This document shows, piece after piece, positions 22,404 to 31,473 of a stretch of DNA of 31,473 nt. The DNA is taken from the NCBI GenBank assembly GCA_009602735.1, contig WELA01009987.1, forward strand, positions 43,590 through 75,062, in the 5' to 3' direction. Both the position numbers and the translations under genes were made by a program. Numbering within the stretch: the stretch's first letter is position 1; every line of letters begins with the position of its first letter. Under the pieces are notes generated by a model. It saw nothing but the letters and a program-made list of their open reading frames with translations, was not told the origin of the DNA and searched no databases. The DNA is from Mesotaenium endlicherianum (lineage: Eukaryota > Streptophyta > Zygnematophyceae > Zygnematales > Mesotaeniaceae).

Positions 22404-25400
22404 TCCACATGCTGCCTCTGCAGCGGCCTCTGCACCTGCTGGAGCTGCAGGTGCGCGCGGCAAAGGTTCCCATCACCGAGTCCAGCTCTGAAATTGCGGT
22501 GCCTGGGGCTGGGTCAAGGCTCCAAGGGGGCGACACACGCACATCCCTCGATGCTGGTGTGTGTGGCATGGGTGTGCATGTCTGAAGGAGGGCAGGACAT
22601 GTGGAGGGGCACAGGCGGGCAGGTGGGGACATGGCACTCGTGACACGCCCCCCCNGTACACCACACGGTTGCTGAAAAAGCCACCCTCACCTTGCAGGTC
22701 AAAGCCGCACCAGGGCTTCGGGTTTCAATACTCGCTAGATGGACGCTACAGGTGGACTCGGCCCCGCTGCCTATGGAGTGCAACTAGGGGAGCAACAAAG
22801 GACAGATGGCACCACCGCAGAGAGGGAGGTGGTGCTGCACCCCTGCCACCCGGCCGGCCAGCTGGCCGACCGGCGGGTTGGCTAGTGAAGTGAAGCCGGA
22901 CACCTGGCGTGCTCAGCACTCACCCATGTGGCAGGAGACAAACGTCCAATCCAGGTACCGCGACAGCTGTAGCTTCTCCTCTATCATGTTGTACCTGCGG
23001 GGCAAGAACCAATAACCCACAATGACAGCAATGATGATGAGTCATTGAACGAGCGGCTTTGCAACGTTGAACAGAGCCGCGAGCATTGTACACGCTTGCA
23101 TCGCTGAACCAACCGCTGTCACTGGGGTGGGGGGCAGCCTTCCTCAGCCCGTTGAAGCGCACGGAGGCAGGCTTGCTCAAGCTTACCACTCTACGTCGCC
23201 GGAAGGAAGCTACGGCTCGGGGCCTAGGGACCAATCAGGGTTGGGGGGGGGCAACATGCATGCTCACAATCATTTTGAATGCACACGCAAGCTCGTCTCC
23301 AACTCCAGCTCTGCCTTTGACTCTCGATGCTGCTGCCGCCAGTCCTGCTGGCTTCATCAGACACACATGTGCTTCCCTCTGGCCGGAAATCAGACACCAG
23401 ACCCACGTAGCGAGTGGCACGGGGGAGGCTATGCCACCCGCCGCCAGGAGGACAAGACTTGACTTGGGGTGCTGTCAGGCGGTGGTGAAGATGCAGGAGT
23501 AGCCAACAGTTGTGAGCCGTTGGATTCATGCTGCAGCTGGAGGGGGAGGGGGGTGGGGGACAGGGGAGGCCCAGCAGGCGCGCACCAGCAGGGGTAGTTG
23601 GTGAAGGCGTGCATGGCGTAGCCGCGCCCCTTGAGCTTCTGCAGCAGCTCCTCCACGCCCTCCAGGAACGCGTACCCGTCCGCCATGCTCCGCTTCAGGC
23701 CTGGCCACCCCACCCCAGGAGCAGAGAGGGGGCAGGGCGCACATGCACGCGCAGGGCTCCCCCGTCAGCAGCAGATCCTCATGCCCTGTGATAGAGTGCG
23801 CCCAAGACAGAGAGCATCTTTCTCGTTCAGGCCTCATTCGTGGGCTGATGTGCTCACACAGATGCGGTTCATTATCATAGTCAACGAAGAAACATTTGCG
23901 GAGTGACAGAGCACGACGGAGGTCGATGGTCGTACCATAGTACGTATGAAATCGTGGGGAGGTTTTCTTAGTTCTTGCAACTGCCTGTCTCTCTGTGCCC
24001 AACAATGAAGGAGGTTTTGGGCTCACATATGCGCTCATAAGGGGGAAAAAAAAAGATAGGGTGTATCCACATCTGTGTGTGGGAGAGGATTTTGGGGCGT
24101 TCCGAGAATTGAACTCGGGACCTCTCGCACCCTAAGCGAGAATCATACCACTAGACCAAACGCCCTCAGATGTCCATCTTGAGCACGCAATGCAACATGG
24201 TAAGATAAATGCCAGGAGTGTCAAAGGCCCACCCCCACCTACAACTATGCATGTGAAAGGACTGCTGGCATCCAAGTTTGTTGGAGTGCCCCGGAGACTC
24301 AGCCGTGTCCAGCCCCAGGTCCCAAAATGGTCCAAGAAGGCACAAAGCTGTAGCTACGGAACCGCATAGACAGAAAATGATGCACAAGGCACTGTGCGCC
24401 TGTGTATCCATCCACCTAGACACAAGTACTACCCCCCTCCCATATCACACCCAAACCCTCCAGACGTTTGAACGTGCCTGCCGTGAAGCCCACCTTCAAC
24501 ACGAGAGCCTAGCTACTTATTGGATGATGGGCAAATATATATTGGCGAGTCATGAGCTCTCATATGAAGCGCAGCATCACCACATGCCCTGTGTGCCTCA
24601 TTCCCACCTGTCCCGCTGGGGGGGTAGATCTTCCACAGCCGTGAGAGTTCTCTATCTGCTGACGCAGGGATCCGCCACTCCCATGAATGTACTCTCACCG
24701 GATCACCTGAGAGGTATCTTTTCCATGAGCTAACTATGAATAAGCTGACATTGGTGGGCCCCATGCCCCAAGTGTCCACTGTCTGTAAAACCACATGTTT
24801 TTGAAGACCGTGGACCTACCTTCTTCCTTCAAGAGCTACCGCTAACCATTCATAACCTGTAAGCTGCCCTCCGCATTATCATGTAGCAGCTCTGAAGCTG
24901 GTGGCATCAAGAATCCCGCAAAGGCCGGTGAGCAACATAACACAGTCCTCCCCATTTTGTGTTCGTCATGCACGTTATGTGAAGGTCCTAGTGCCCCTAT
25001 CTTCCGCAACATCAAAGTGCTAGTACGTCGTGCATGGAGAGATACTACAAGATTCTAGCTGACTGTTGGGGGGAGGACTGAGCCAGAAAGAAAAGAGGCT
25101 TGAGACTCTGCCATGGTGATGATCCTTACCCTCATAGTCAAAGTGGCGACCATCTGCAAAGAACTTGGCCACCAGCTCCGGTTCCGTGAGCTGCCCGCTC
25201 TCAAACTCAATCCACGCCGACGGATGCTTCTGCTGCAGGAGCTCCTTGAACGTCAACCTGAACCACAGCTTGCACGAGGCTGCTATGATCAGACGTAACC
25301 AACGGACCCACTCAAACCTGACGAAAATCTCACGGTGAAGGGGGAGGAAGTGACTATCTTTCAAGCCCTTCACGGCTTATTGTCTGCCTGCATTGTGGCT

Positions 25401-26136
25401 AGCTAAGTGTATACAGCTCGTCGCTGGGAGCCATAGGTCCTATCACTCACTAAAATGACCTCAAGCCAAGGATACTACCTCCTCTATTCGCCACTCACAC
25501 CAACCGGGCTCCAAGGTGTCTTATTCATTGAGCAACCATGTCTGCCACGTTCATTCTTCTAAGCTGAGGAGCCTTACGTTCACTATAGGAGGATGAAAAC
25601 TAACCCACGCCTCATGTTGCTTGCGTCTAAAGTGGAAAACACCGAGCTTTCTGCTTCCTCAAGAAAGTCGAGAGCCTTTAAGACAACACCAACGAGTTTG
25701 CATCTTCCCTCACAAACCTGCTCCAGAAAACTTTAACTAGCACAATTTGCCAGCCTTCTACGGATGCACTACGACACCAAAGAAATATTAACTTGCACGC
25801 GCTTTACAGGTGGCTTATTATGGGGGCGGGGGAATGTCCTTACCCAAAGAATTTAGGCATATCCTCGTAAAAAGGGTCTCTAACAAGGGTCCCCATGACA
25901 TCTAGCAGGATGATTGGCCTTCTCTGTGAAAAATCTGCTCTACTTTGTTCTCTAATCGAACCAGCCTGCGATGTCTCATCTGCAGAGGGATACGACATTC
26001 CAGCCCCGGCACAAACTCGCGCCAGATTTGGCAGGCTTGAGAAATCTACATCAGTTCCCGCAAGCACATTGGAATGAGTTCCCCAAGACCTACAAAAAGC
26101 GGGACTGGAGGTAGCTCGGACAGCTCCTGCCAACAT
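20814..26136 (-). CDS. FHY1-like FMN hydrolase, HAD superfamily, probably plastid-targeted (six exons)
   Basis: Exons on the minus strand: 25844-26136, 25130-25257, 23586-23700, 22924-22994, 22129-22216, 20814-20919; every phase matches, giving 266 residues. It resembles plant chloroplast FMN hydrolase 1, which dephosphorylates FMN to riboflavin. Landmarks: motif I D79-V-M-G-T then LVRDPFYEDMPKFFG; QQKHPSAWIEFESG; motif II HAFTNYP (Thr174); W-T-F-V-S-C-H-M-G; motif III Lys206 in R-R-K-P-D; motif IV IFVDDR (Asp230, Asp231); then V-N-V and a C-terminal helix. The Met81 at the usual second catalytic Asp position fits my memory of the plant family (D-V-M-D-T), while Gly82 appears to differ. Residues 1-70 lack acidic residues at first and are rich in Ser/Ala/Arg, as in a transit peptide. 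A tRNA-Pro gene sits in the second intron. The start is the first ATG of the open exon; Met47 is an alternative. Confidence 0.9.
22098..22125 (+). repeat. G-run cluster (GGGGT-type, G-quadruplex motif)
   Basis: Five or more runs of four or more G separated by single T on the plus strand. It abuts the splice donor of FHY1 exon 5 (donor at 22127-22128, read on the minus strand), so the intron RNA begins with a C-rich tract while the template strand for FHY1 carries the G-runs. Confidence 0.8.
22373..22400. repeat. (CTG)9 trinucleotide repeat
   Basis: Nine CTG units within a wider CTG/CCTCTG-rich stretch (about 22325-22450) in intron 4 of the FHY1 gene; on the transcribed sense it reads CAG. 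Not in an exon by my model. Confidence 0.9.
24046..24054 (-). terminator. Likely Pol III terminator (T9) for tRNA-Pro
   Basis: Nine A on the plus strand, hence nine T on the tRNA sense strand, about 40 nt downstream of the tRNA 3' end. A four-T stop does not occur nearer; the short run right at the 3' end reads AAAA in the tRNA sense. Confidence 0.55.
24094..24165 (-). tRNA. tRNA-Pro (anticodon AGG)
   Basis: 72-nt cloverleaf on the minus strand. Acceptor stem GGGCGTT pairs with AACGCCC; D arm TGGTCTAGTGGTATG; anticodon stem CTCGC/GCGAG with loop TTAGGGT, so anticodon AGG (plus-strand 24131-24133); T arm CCGAG TTCAATT CTCGG; discriminator C. No intron and no encoded CCA. It closely matches plant nuclear tRNA-Pro. 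Internal A and B boxes are intact, so RNA polymerase III should transcribe it. It lies inside intron 2 of the FHY1 gene in the same orientation. Confidence 0.97.
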
Positions 26137-26790
26137 ACTTTGCTGTCAACAAATTCTTGCAATGTGAAACAGTTGTTGTCCAGGCAGCGCAAGCTGTTGA
26201 GATGGTAAAGACAACAAGCACTAACATGAAGCAGACTAAGGTGCTCCCGAGTCGATCAAGGCAAGTCGACTACAGCGATTTTTGCATTCTTTACAGCATT
26301 CTTTAAAACATTTGTTGCGAGCGAACATAAGGCACTTCCGCTTACAGTCCCGCTGATTCCCGCCATGGCTGGTCCTCCCATTTGGAACGTGAACGGGGAC
26401 GTGGCATTGCATGACGCCTATTGGACTACGAGAAGCGGTCGCAGCAGACACCAGCAGTCTCCAGCATACGCACCAATACGCACTGTATGTATTGCCATGT
26501 GTCAGTAGCAAGAGCAGGTTTCAAATATCTGCGTGAGTCTGTCAGCCGACTCAAAAACAGTGACCAGCGGCGCCAAAAAGGGCCATACGACGCCGGGGAT
26601 GGACGCATTGCGAGGTAGCAGTAACTGTTGCTAAAAAGTACTCACTGCTGCATGGTCGCTTATGCACACTATCATTTCACGTCTTCTTGCCGAGCTCTTA
26701 AAGTTGACCGTTTCTTTCTGCAGCGTTCCTGCATTTAGTAGCGGTCCAGCAAAGTTTTTTTTTCTTCGTCAGGAATGTGATTGGCTGAGC
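26137..26790. promoter_or_regulatory. Divergent upstream region of FHY1 and NmrA-like genes
   Basis: 654 bases separate the two proposed start codons, so both promoters and leaders must fit here. No convincing TATA box was seen. An acceptor-like tttctgcag at about 26715-26723 may mean the NmrA-like gene has an intron in its 5' leader. Confidence 0.4.
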
Positions 26791-28148
26791 ATGGAAAGTG
26801 AGAAAAACCCTCATCAGGTGTGCGTAGTTGTAGGCTCCTCCCGGGTTGGCCAGGCTACCATAGAAGCTTTGATCAACAAATTTTCGACCCCATTGAAGAT
26901 CAGAGCTGTAGTGAGATCGCTCGAGAAAGCTTCACTCCTGACGGCACGATTTGGCGGCAGTGTCGAAGTGGTGTCAGGTGTAGATGCTTTTGACAAAGGG
27001 AGCCACGAAAGAGCTTTCAGCGGAGTAGAGAAAGCTTTAATAGTTGCCCCTCAGCTAGAAAATAGAGAGGATGCTGTTAATAACCTCCTCGATAGTGCTA
27101 AGGAGCATGGCGTGAGACACGTGGTACTCATTGGGGGGGTCTTTCAAGAGGAGGAAAAGTTTTTGTTCCACAGGCAATGGATGTCTAGCAGGCGGCGTGC
27201 CCTGACTCTAGGACTGAAGTGGACTCAGTTGGAGTGCTCTGATTTTATGGAAAATTTGTACAGGAGCCAGAAGAGTGTACAAGAAGAGGGGAAGATCCAC
27301 GGGGCTGGTGCAGAAGGAGTATCTGCACCAGTAGCGCTGGTAGACATAGGGGAAGCTGCAGCAGTGATACTGTCTGAGCCTGGGGACATCCACTACGATA
27401 AAGGGTACAGGATAGTAGGGGGCGATATATTCACGCCTTCACTTATTGCTGAGATATTCACGCGGACACTTGGGAAGCAAGTAGTCTTTGTTGATACTGG
27501 CATAGACTCTGCAAGAGAGGTAATTGATTCGTTGATGAAACCAGTCAATAAATTCTGCCTTACATGCCAACGTCATCATTGTCTGCTACATGTGCATGCA
27601 ACCTGTGCCTGATTGCGTCTACTTTCAACCAGCTATTGCGATGGGAAATAAGGTTCAGTAAACATTTTCAGAGCTGCTTGTGGTGGAAGAAAGCTTAACC
27701 ATTATCTTTGTCGAAGGGTTTACAATCTCGTATATTGTGTAAAGAAGATATGCAGTTGGTGCTTACTGTGTGTACACTCATATTGTGGACTTTGGTATCC
27801 ACTTCCTTCAAGGCAGGGTTGCTTTGCCTGTCCCATGTACTACTCGCATCCGTAATTGGTCCTTCTAAAGCCCTGTGAAAATGATCCTCTTCGAGTACAA
27901 GTTTTTGCGTGACGTCTCTTTTCAACACTTCCGTTTAACTCTCTTGTAAAGCCTCCGGGTTTCGGTTTCAGGCTGCCATCAAGTCAGGAGCTTTTCCCAG
28001 GTGGCAGAGCGAGGGTTTCTACGATTGGATGCAGCTTTACTTCGTGTCCGGCAGGTTGAAAGACGTGGTGAGTGACTTGCCTGGGCTGGGCATCACCCCG
28101 ACGAGGCTCCAAGATTGGCTAGAAGACCGCAAGCATGACTTTATGTAG
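26791..28148 (+). CDS. NmrA-like / atypical SDR NAD(P)-binding protein (two exons)
   Basis: Exons 26791-27519 and 27972-28148 join in phase 0 (S-A-R-E then A-A-I-K-S-G) and give 301 residues. The N-terminus is a Rossmann fold: V-C-V-V-V-G-S-S-R-V-G-Q-A-T-I at about 10-24 is the dinucleotide loop, followed by R-A-V-V-R-S after strand 2 (Arg there suggests NADP preference), A-L-I-V-A-P-Q and H-V-V-L-I-G-G strands, and the NmrA-type middle W-T-Q-L-E-C-S-D-F-M-E-N and A-L-V-D-I-G-E-A-A-A-V. The C-terminal exon has F-Y-D-W-M-Q-L-Y, like the substrate-side helices of quinone-reductase-type NmrA proteins. The substrate is unknown; it could be a redox sensor or a quinone or isoflavone-type reductase. 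The start was chosen at MESEK, just before the fold; the frame is open upstream to 26662, but that extension looks like leader sequence. Confidence 0.82.
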
Positions 28149-29343
28149 AGGCGATCTGTGTACATGCATTCTGTATTCATATTCTTTTCTTCTAAAATCT
28201 TCTTTGGTCTTCACCCCCCTTACTCTTCTAAATGAGGGGTGGAGAGTTTATTAAGGTGTCAAGTAGTGTTCAAGTGGTTGTGATTCTACTCATTACTTTT
28301 AAGGACCCTCTTGTGACCATGTTCTGCTGGTACATCTCTATTGTAACAGAAATAGTGAAAATAATGTATAATTGGCGCTAGCTGCTGGTCAATCTGTACT
28401 TGAGCTCAGCAATCTCGGACAGACACAAAAGCGCCTCAAATTGAAAGCTGAATTCAGGCTTCATATCCACGAGTTAGCCTTTATATTGGTTCATATTCTA
28501 GCAATTCAAGTAGTTGGTGCTTGATCACTTAGACTTTCTATACTTTTTAGTTATAGCTTCTGGTTGGTTCAGCAATAGTGGCAGGTCAGTTATGCATGTT
28601 CATCAATGTACCTCGTAAGCACGAGTACCGGAATCATCTGTTTTATGAGAAGTTTGAGAACAGAAGTGCTATTCACACCTCACGTTTACACAAGAGTCGC
28701 CCATGAAATAAATAGACATAGTCTACCGCATGCGACTATGGAAGAGCAGCTTTGGTGCATTTTCCTTCCAAAAATGCAACGGTTTGAGTAAGCAGTTCTG
28801 CTGTTTTTGAAATGTGTCACTTGAAGTTGTTGAGTCATCAAGCGTTATCTGCAAATCCTTTTGATCCGAATTTCGAATTGAGGACCCTTGAAATTTATGG
28901 GACATAAATCACTCTGTACAAACCTTCCAAAGCTGGAGAACGAAGAACATCCCTTCATGTTTCTCCACATGATCTTTCTTGAAAGGCACATTAACAGGAC
29001 TACAAATGTAGAGACGAGTTTGAGAAGGAAGTCGAATTCGTTTTTTGTGCCAGCACTTGCAGCCCTGCCGTGAGGGCACCTTGCTTCGAGCACAGCACGT
29101 CTGACTTGGCCCTGCCATGGTCAGAATCAAACATCGCCCACCAAAGACAACACGGACACAGAAGCAAAGGCAGATTATACATCAGCCACATTAAGCATGG
29201 CCTCCAGTAAAGATAATAGGAGACAGGAGATGGAAGAGAACCCTAAAACCTGTTGCTATCTATCATCACCAAGCAGCCACCTAGGCTCACAAAGATACGA
29301 ATTCACGAGAGGAAGGAGGGGAGTACAGGAAGGGGCAGCTGTC
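28149..29343. other. Region between convergent NmrA-like and CASP genes
   Basis: AT-rich, about 1.2 kb, with no recognised gene. It must hold the 3' leaders of both neighbours. If the CASP reading frame continues through the GTAAG overlapping its stop, a further short exon could be in here; I could not recognise one. Confidence 0.45.
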
Positions 29344-30910
29344 TTACCCGTAGTGGCTGTTCATGGAGAGCGCATACATGCTGACAAACACGAGCAGGTG
29401 CAACGCGATGGAGTAGAAGAAGACAAACGCACGCGCGTATCTGCACAGCCCAAGCTGGTAGGAGGTGTCAGAGAATGTCCAAATCACAGCGCAGGGCTGA
29501 AGAATCAGCTCGCTTGAAGAAAGTTGGCAAAAGTTTGACATTCTTCCATACGTAGCAACACAACCTGCATAAAGCTCAACACATCAAAGCATGTGTCCCA
29601 ATTTTCTCCGCTTGCGATGCATGTAAACTCAGACAGGCACTCACACATCTTGCTCAATGCAAAGTAAAAGTATATTCTAGTATCCTACACTTGAGCAACA
29701 TGTGTGTCCCTGTGTAAGTGCGTGCCAAAGTCTGTTGTGTGCGTGTGTGTGGGCAAGCACTAGAGGACTTTTTGTAGCCCCACATTGAGCAAGAAATATG
29801 CAGCATACAGAAGGGGGAGCACGAAAGAAGGACAGACGAAGAGTGCAGGTATCTGAAAGCTGCAGAGCTGCGCACATTCACGCACGAGCCAAACCGTGCG
29901 CACCTGTTACCAAGTAGGAACCTGCCACTTGTCAGCGTGATGCGGTCCCTCAGCCCTAGGTCCTTATACCTTTGCTCCTTCTCCTGCACGCACACGAAGT
30001 CAACGCCGCGGAAGTCCGCAGCTCAACTCGTGCGGTGAGCAACAACCCACCATCCGAGTCAAAGTTGCCCAAACGCTTGCAGAAGTAAGAGCAACTTATG
30101 CAGCAACAACACGTGGCAATCCTGCAACATTCCTTCTGGCAGATGAATCACAAATCACATGTACGAGAGCAAGAGGAGGTTGAAGCTCTTCCACTGCGCA
30201 AGAGTCCACTGCACCCTCCGTCTACCGCAGGGCGTGCCTCAACTTGAAAGCTGACAACACTCTGCACTCTCAACGATCTTGATCAAAACAGCATGACCCG
30301 GGTCGAGCTCACGTGAAGCCCTGTGACCTCATTGCAACTCTTGAGCCCAAAATCTACAGTAGCAGCGTACACGTGACGCGTGATTTAGAATCAGCCCGCA
30401 GAATAAGCAGGTATGAGCTAACTCGCACCACTGCTCTCACCGCAGGACCTGGACGATAGGACAACATGGACGCACGCGCACACATGCCACACACGGCACA
30501 GAGGGGAAGAGACATTTATCAGACACCACTACTACAAAAGAGGGCTAAATTGAATGAGGCCTTTTAGATTCGCGTTTACGCTATGCTACCTTATCCCATC
30601 TACTCGTACTTGGAACCGGCCACAGCGACATACACACAATTCTAGGGCGTGCTTGAGAAAGGGAGAGAAGAGAGCCAAGCAAGCAGTCAGGCTTACGGGG
30701 GGCATATCACACCCCACACACACTAGCATCAACCTTGAAGCAGTCCAAGGCAATAAATTTTGCAGAAATGCTTGGTTGTGGAAGGGGCCGAGGGAGGGCA
30801 CCCACCTTGTTACTGAAAGCAGCAAAGGGGTTGATGTTATCCTCGTACATCTTCTTGTAACGCATTTCGACCTCCGACGTGCTGCCACCTGTCTCTATGT
30901 CCTCTCTTTG
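29344..30910 (-). CDS. CASP-type golgin, C-terminal exons (N-terminal part outside window)
   Basis: Three exons on the minus strand: 30806-30910, 29904-29983, 29344-29440, with matching phases 0 and 2. They encode about 72 residues matching the C-terminus of CASP, a coiled-coil protein anchored in the Golgi membrane and related to giantin, working in retrograde Golgi traffic. Landmarks: D-I-E-T-G-G then EMRYKKMYEDNINPFAAF; EKEQRYKDLGLRDRITL, SGRFLLGN; then R-Y-A-R-A-F before a single membrane helix FVFFYSIALHLLVFVSMYAL with the conserved Tyr and His of the family. The coiled-coil body would lie beyond 31473. The stop TAA (29344-29346) sits inside a GTAAG that could be a splice donor, so the true C-terminus may differ. 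Confidence 0.88.
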
Positions 30911-31473
30911 CTGCACGCACCAGTGCCCAGAGGGACAAAAACGTCAGTTCCCAGTAAGAGAAGAAGTGCGAGGGTGGCGATGCTCCCGCTACACGCACAC
31001 AGCTCTCGCTCTCTGCGTCTCCGTGTCACTAACGCGAATCGAGCGCCATCTCTTCCCTGCCATCGCATGGGGCTCTCCGTGCAGAGCTCACGGAACTACT
31101 TCTAGCGCCGTGTGTGCGTGTTCCCGATCTTGTCTGCACGTAAAAGCAGGCACCCCATCTTTGATATGGAGAAACACATGTTTTCTACCGTGTGAGGCAT
31201 ACACCGTCGCCCCACTGCACTGTCACTGCAGACAAACACACCCTCGTGAGCGAGGCCACGTGGTAATTCTGGGCACGTGCATACTCATAACGCCCTCCCC
31301 ACGTGCAAGCATCTGAGCCGGGAGCATAGCACACGGACCCTTCAAGGCGGCGATGAGAAGAAACTTGGCCTGGGCCAAGGCACGCCGCGCAAGCAAAGGC
31401 AACAGAGACAACAAAGAAGTACCATCATAAACTGCGCACCTCGACGAACCTCCGCCCACCCCTCCCCCCCCCC
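30911..31473. other. Probable CASP intron to window end
   Basis: Upstream of the first CASP exon seen here. No CASP-like exon was recognised; a possible R-R-F-V-E reading at the extreme right edge (about 31433-31450, minus) is too short to support. The window ends in a C-run. Confidence 0.4.

Noticed and set aside
21134-22643. Several 100-250 codon frames on the plus strand inside FHY1 introns
   Set aside because: Low-complexity Ser/Thr/Cys or Ala-rich translations of simple repeats, overlapping FHY1 exons on the opposite strand.
26662-26790. 43-residue N-terminal extension of the NmrA-like protein
   Set aside because: Open frame, but the family fold starts just after Met at 26791, and the extension contains an intron-acceptor-like tract; a targeting peptide is possible but not supported.

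Overview
This is eukaryotic nuclear DNA, most likely from a green alga and possibly from the streptophyte side. Every recognisable gene is split by GT-AG introns whose phases match across the joins. Coding exons are GC-rich, introns are long and full of simple repeats, and the one tRNA is a plant-type nuclear tRNA-Pro. The gene families also point to the green lineage: a plant-type plastid FMN hydrolase (FHY1-like), a Root-cap-domain protein pair, a CASP golgin and a plant-like NAD kinase. The organism call is inference; no organelle or ribosomal sequence is present to settle it.

Layout. 1-360: last exon of an NAD kinase gene (+). 1742-3706 (-) and 5912-7876 (+): two almost identical four-exon genes for a secreted PAN/Apple-like plus Root-cap (vWD-like) protein, in divergent head-to-head orientation around a 2.2 kb spacer. 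The spacer carries two symmetric TATA-like elements and a 323-bp MITE-like element (15-bp terminal inverted repeats, near-perfect 8-bp target duplication). 7877-10436: no recognised gene. About 10437-12280 (-): exon-like pieces of an unidentified gene with phase breaks, so possibly a pseudogene or an assembly error. 11400-12050 and 12324-13430: two unusual arrays built on related short cores (GGTACGCGGAA about every 38 nt; GGCACGCAAA about every 25 nt). 14646-20151 (+): a nine-exon EamA/DMT-type membrane transporter. 20814-26136 (-): six-exon FHY1-like HAD hydrolase with a tRNA-Pro(AGG) gene nested in its second intron on the same strand. 26791-28148 (+): two-exon NmrA-like NAD(P)-binding protein. 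29344-30910 (-): the last three recognised exons of a CASP-type Golgi protein, whose N-terminal part lies beyond the window.

The genes do not form a pathway or operon. Neighbours are mostly convergent (NADK/Root-cap A, EamA/FHY1, NmrA/CASP) or divergent (Root-cap A/B, FHY1/NmrA). The most notable items are the inverted Root-cap pair, whose identity spans exons and introns but decays at start and stop codons (a gene-conversion signature); the two diverged short-core arrays; and the tRNA nested in an intron. All exon borders were read by eye from splice motifs and family similarity, without transcript evidence.
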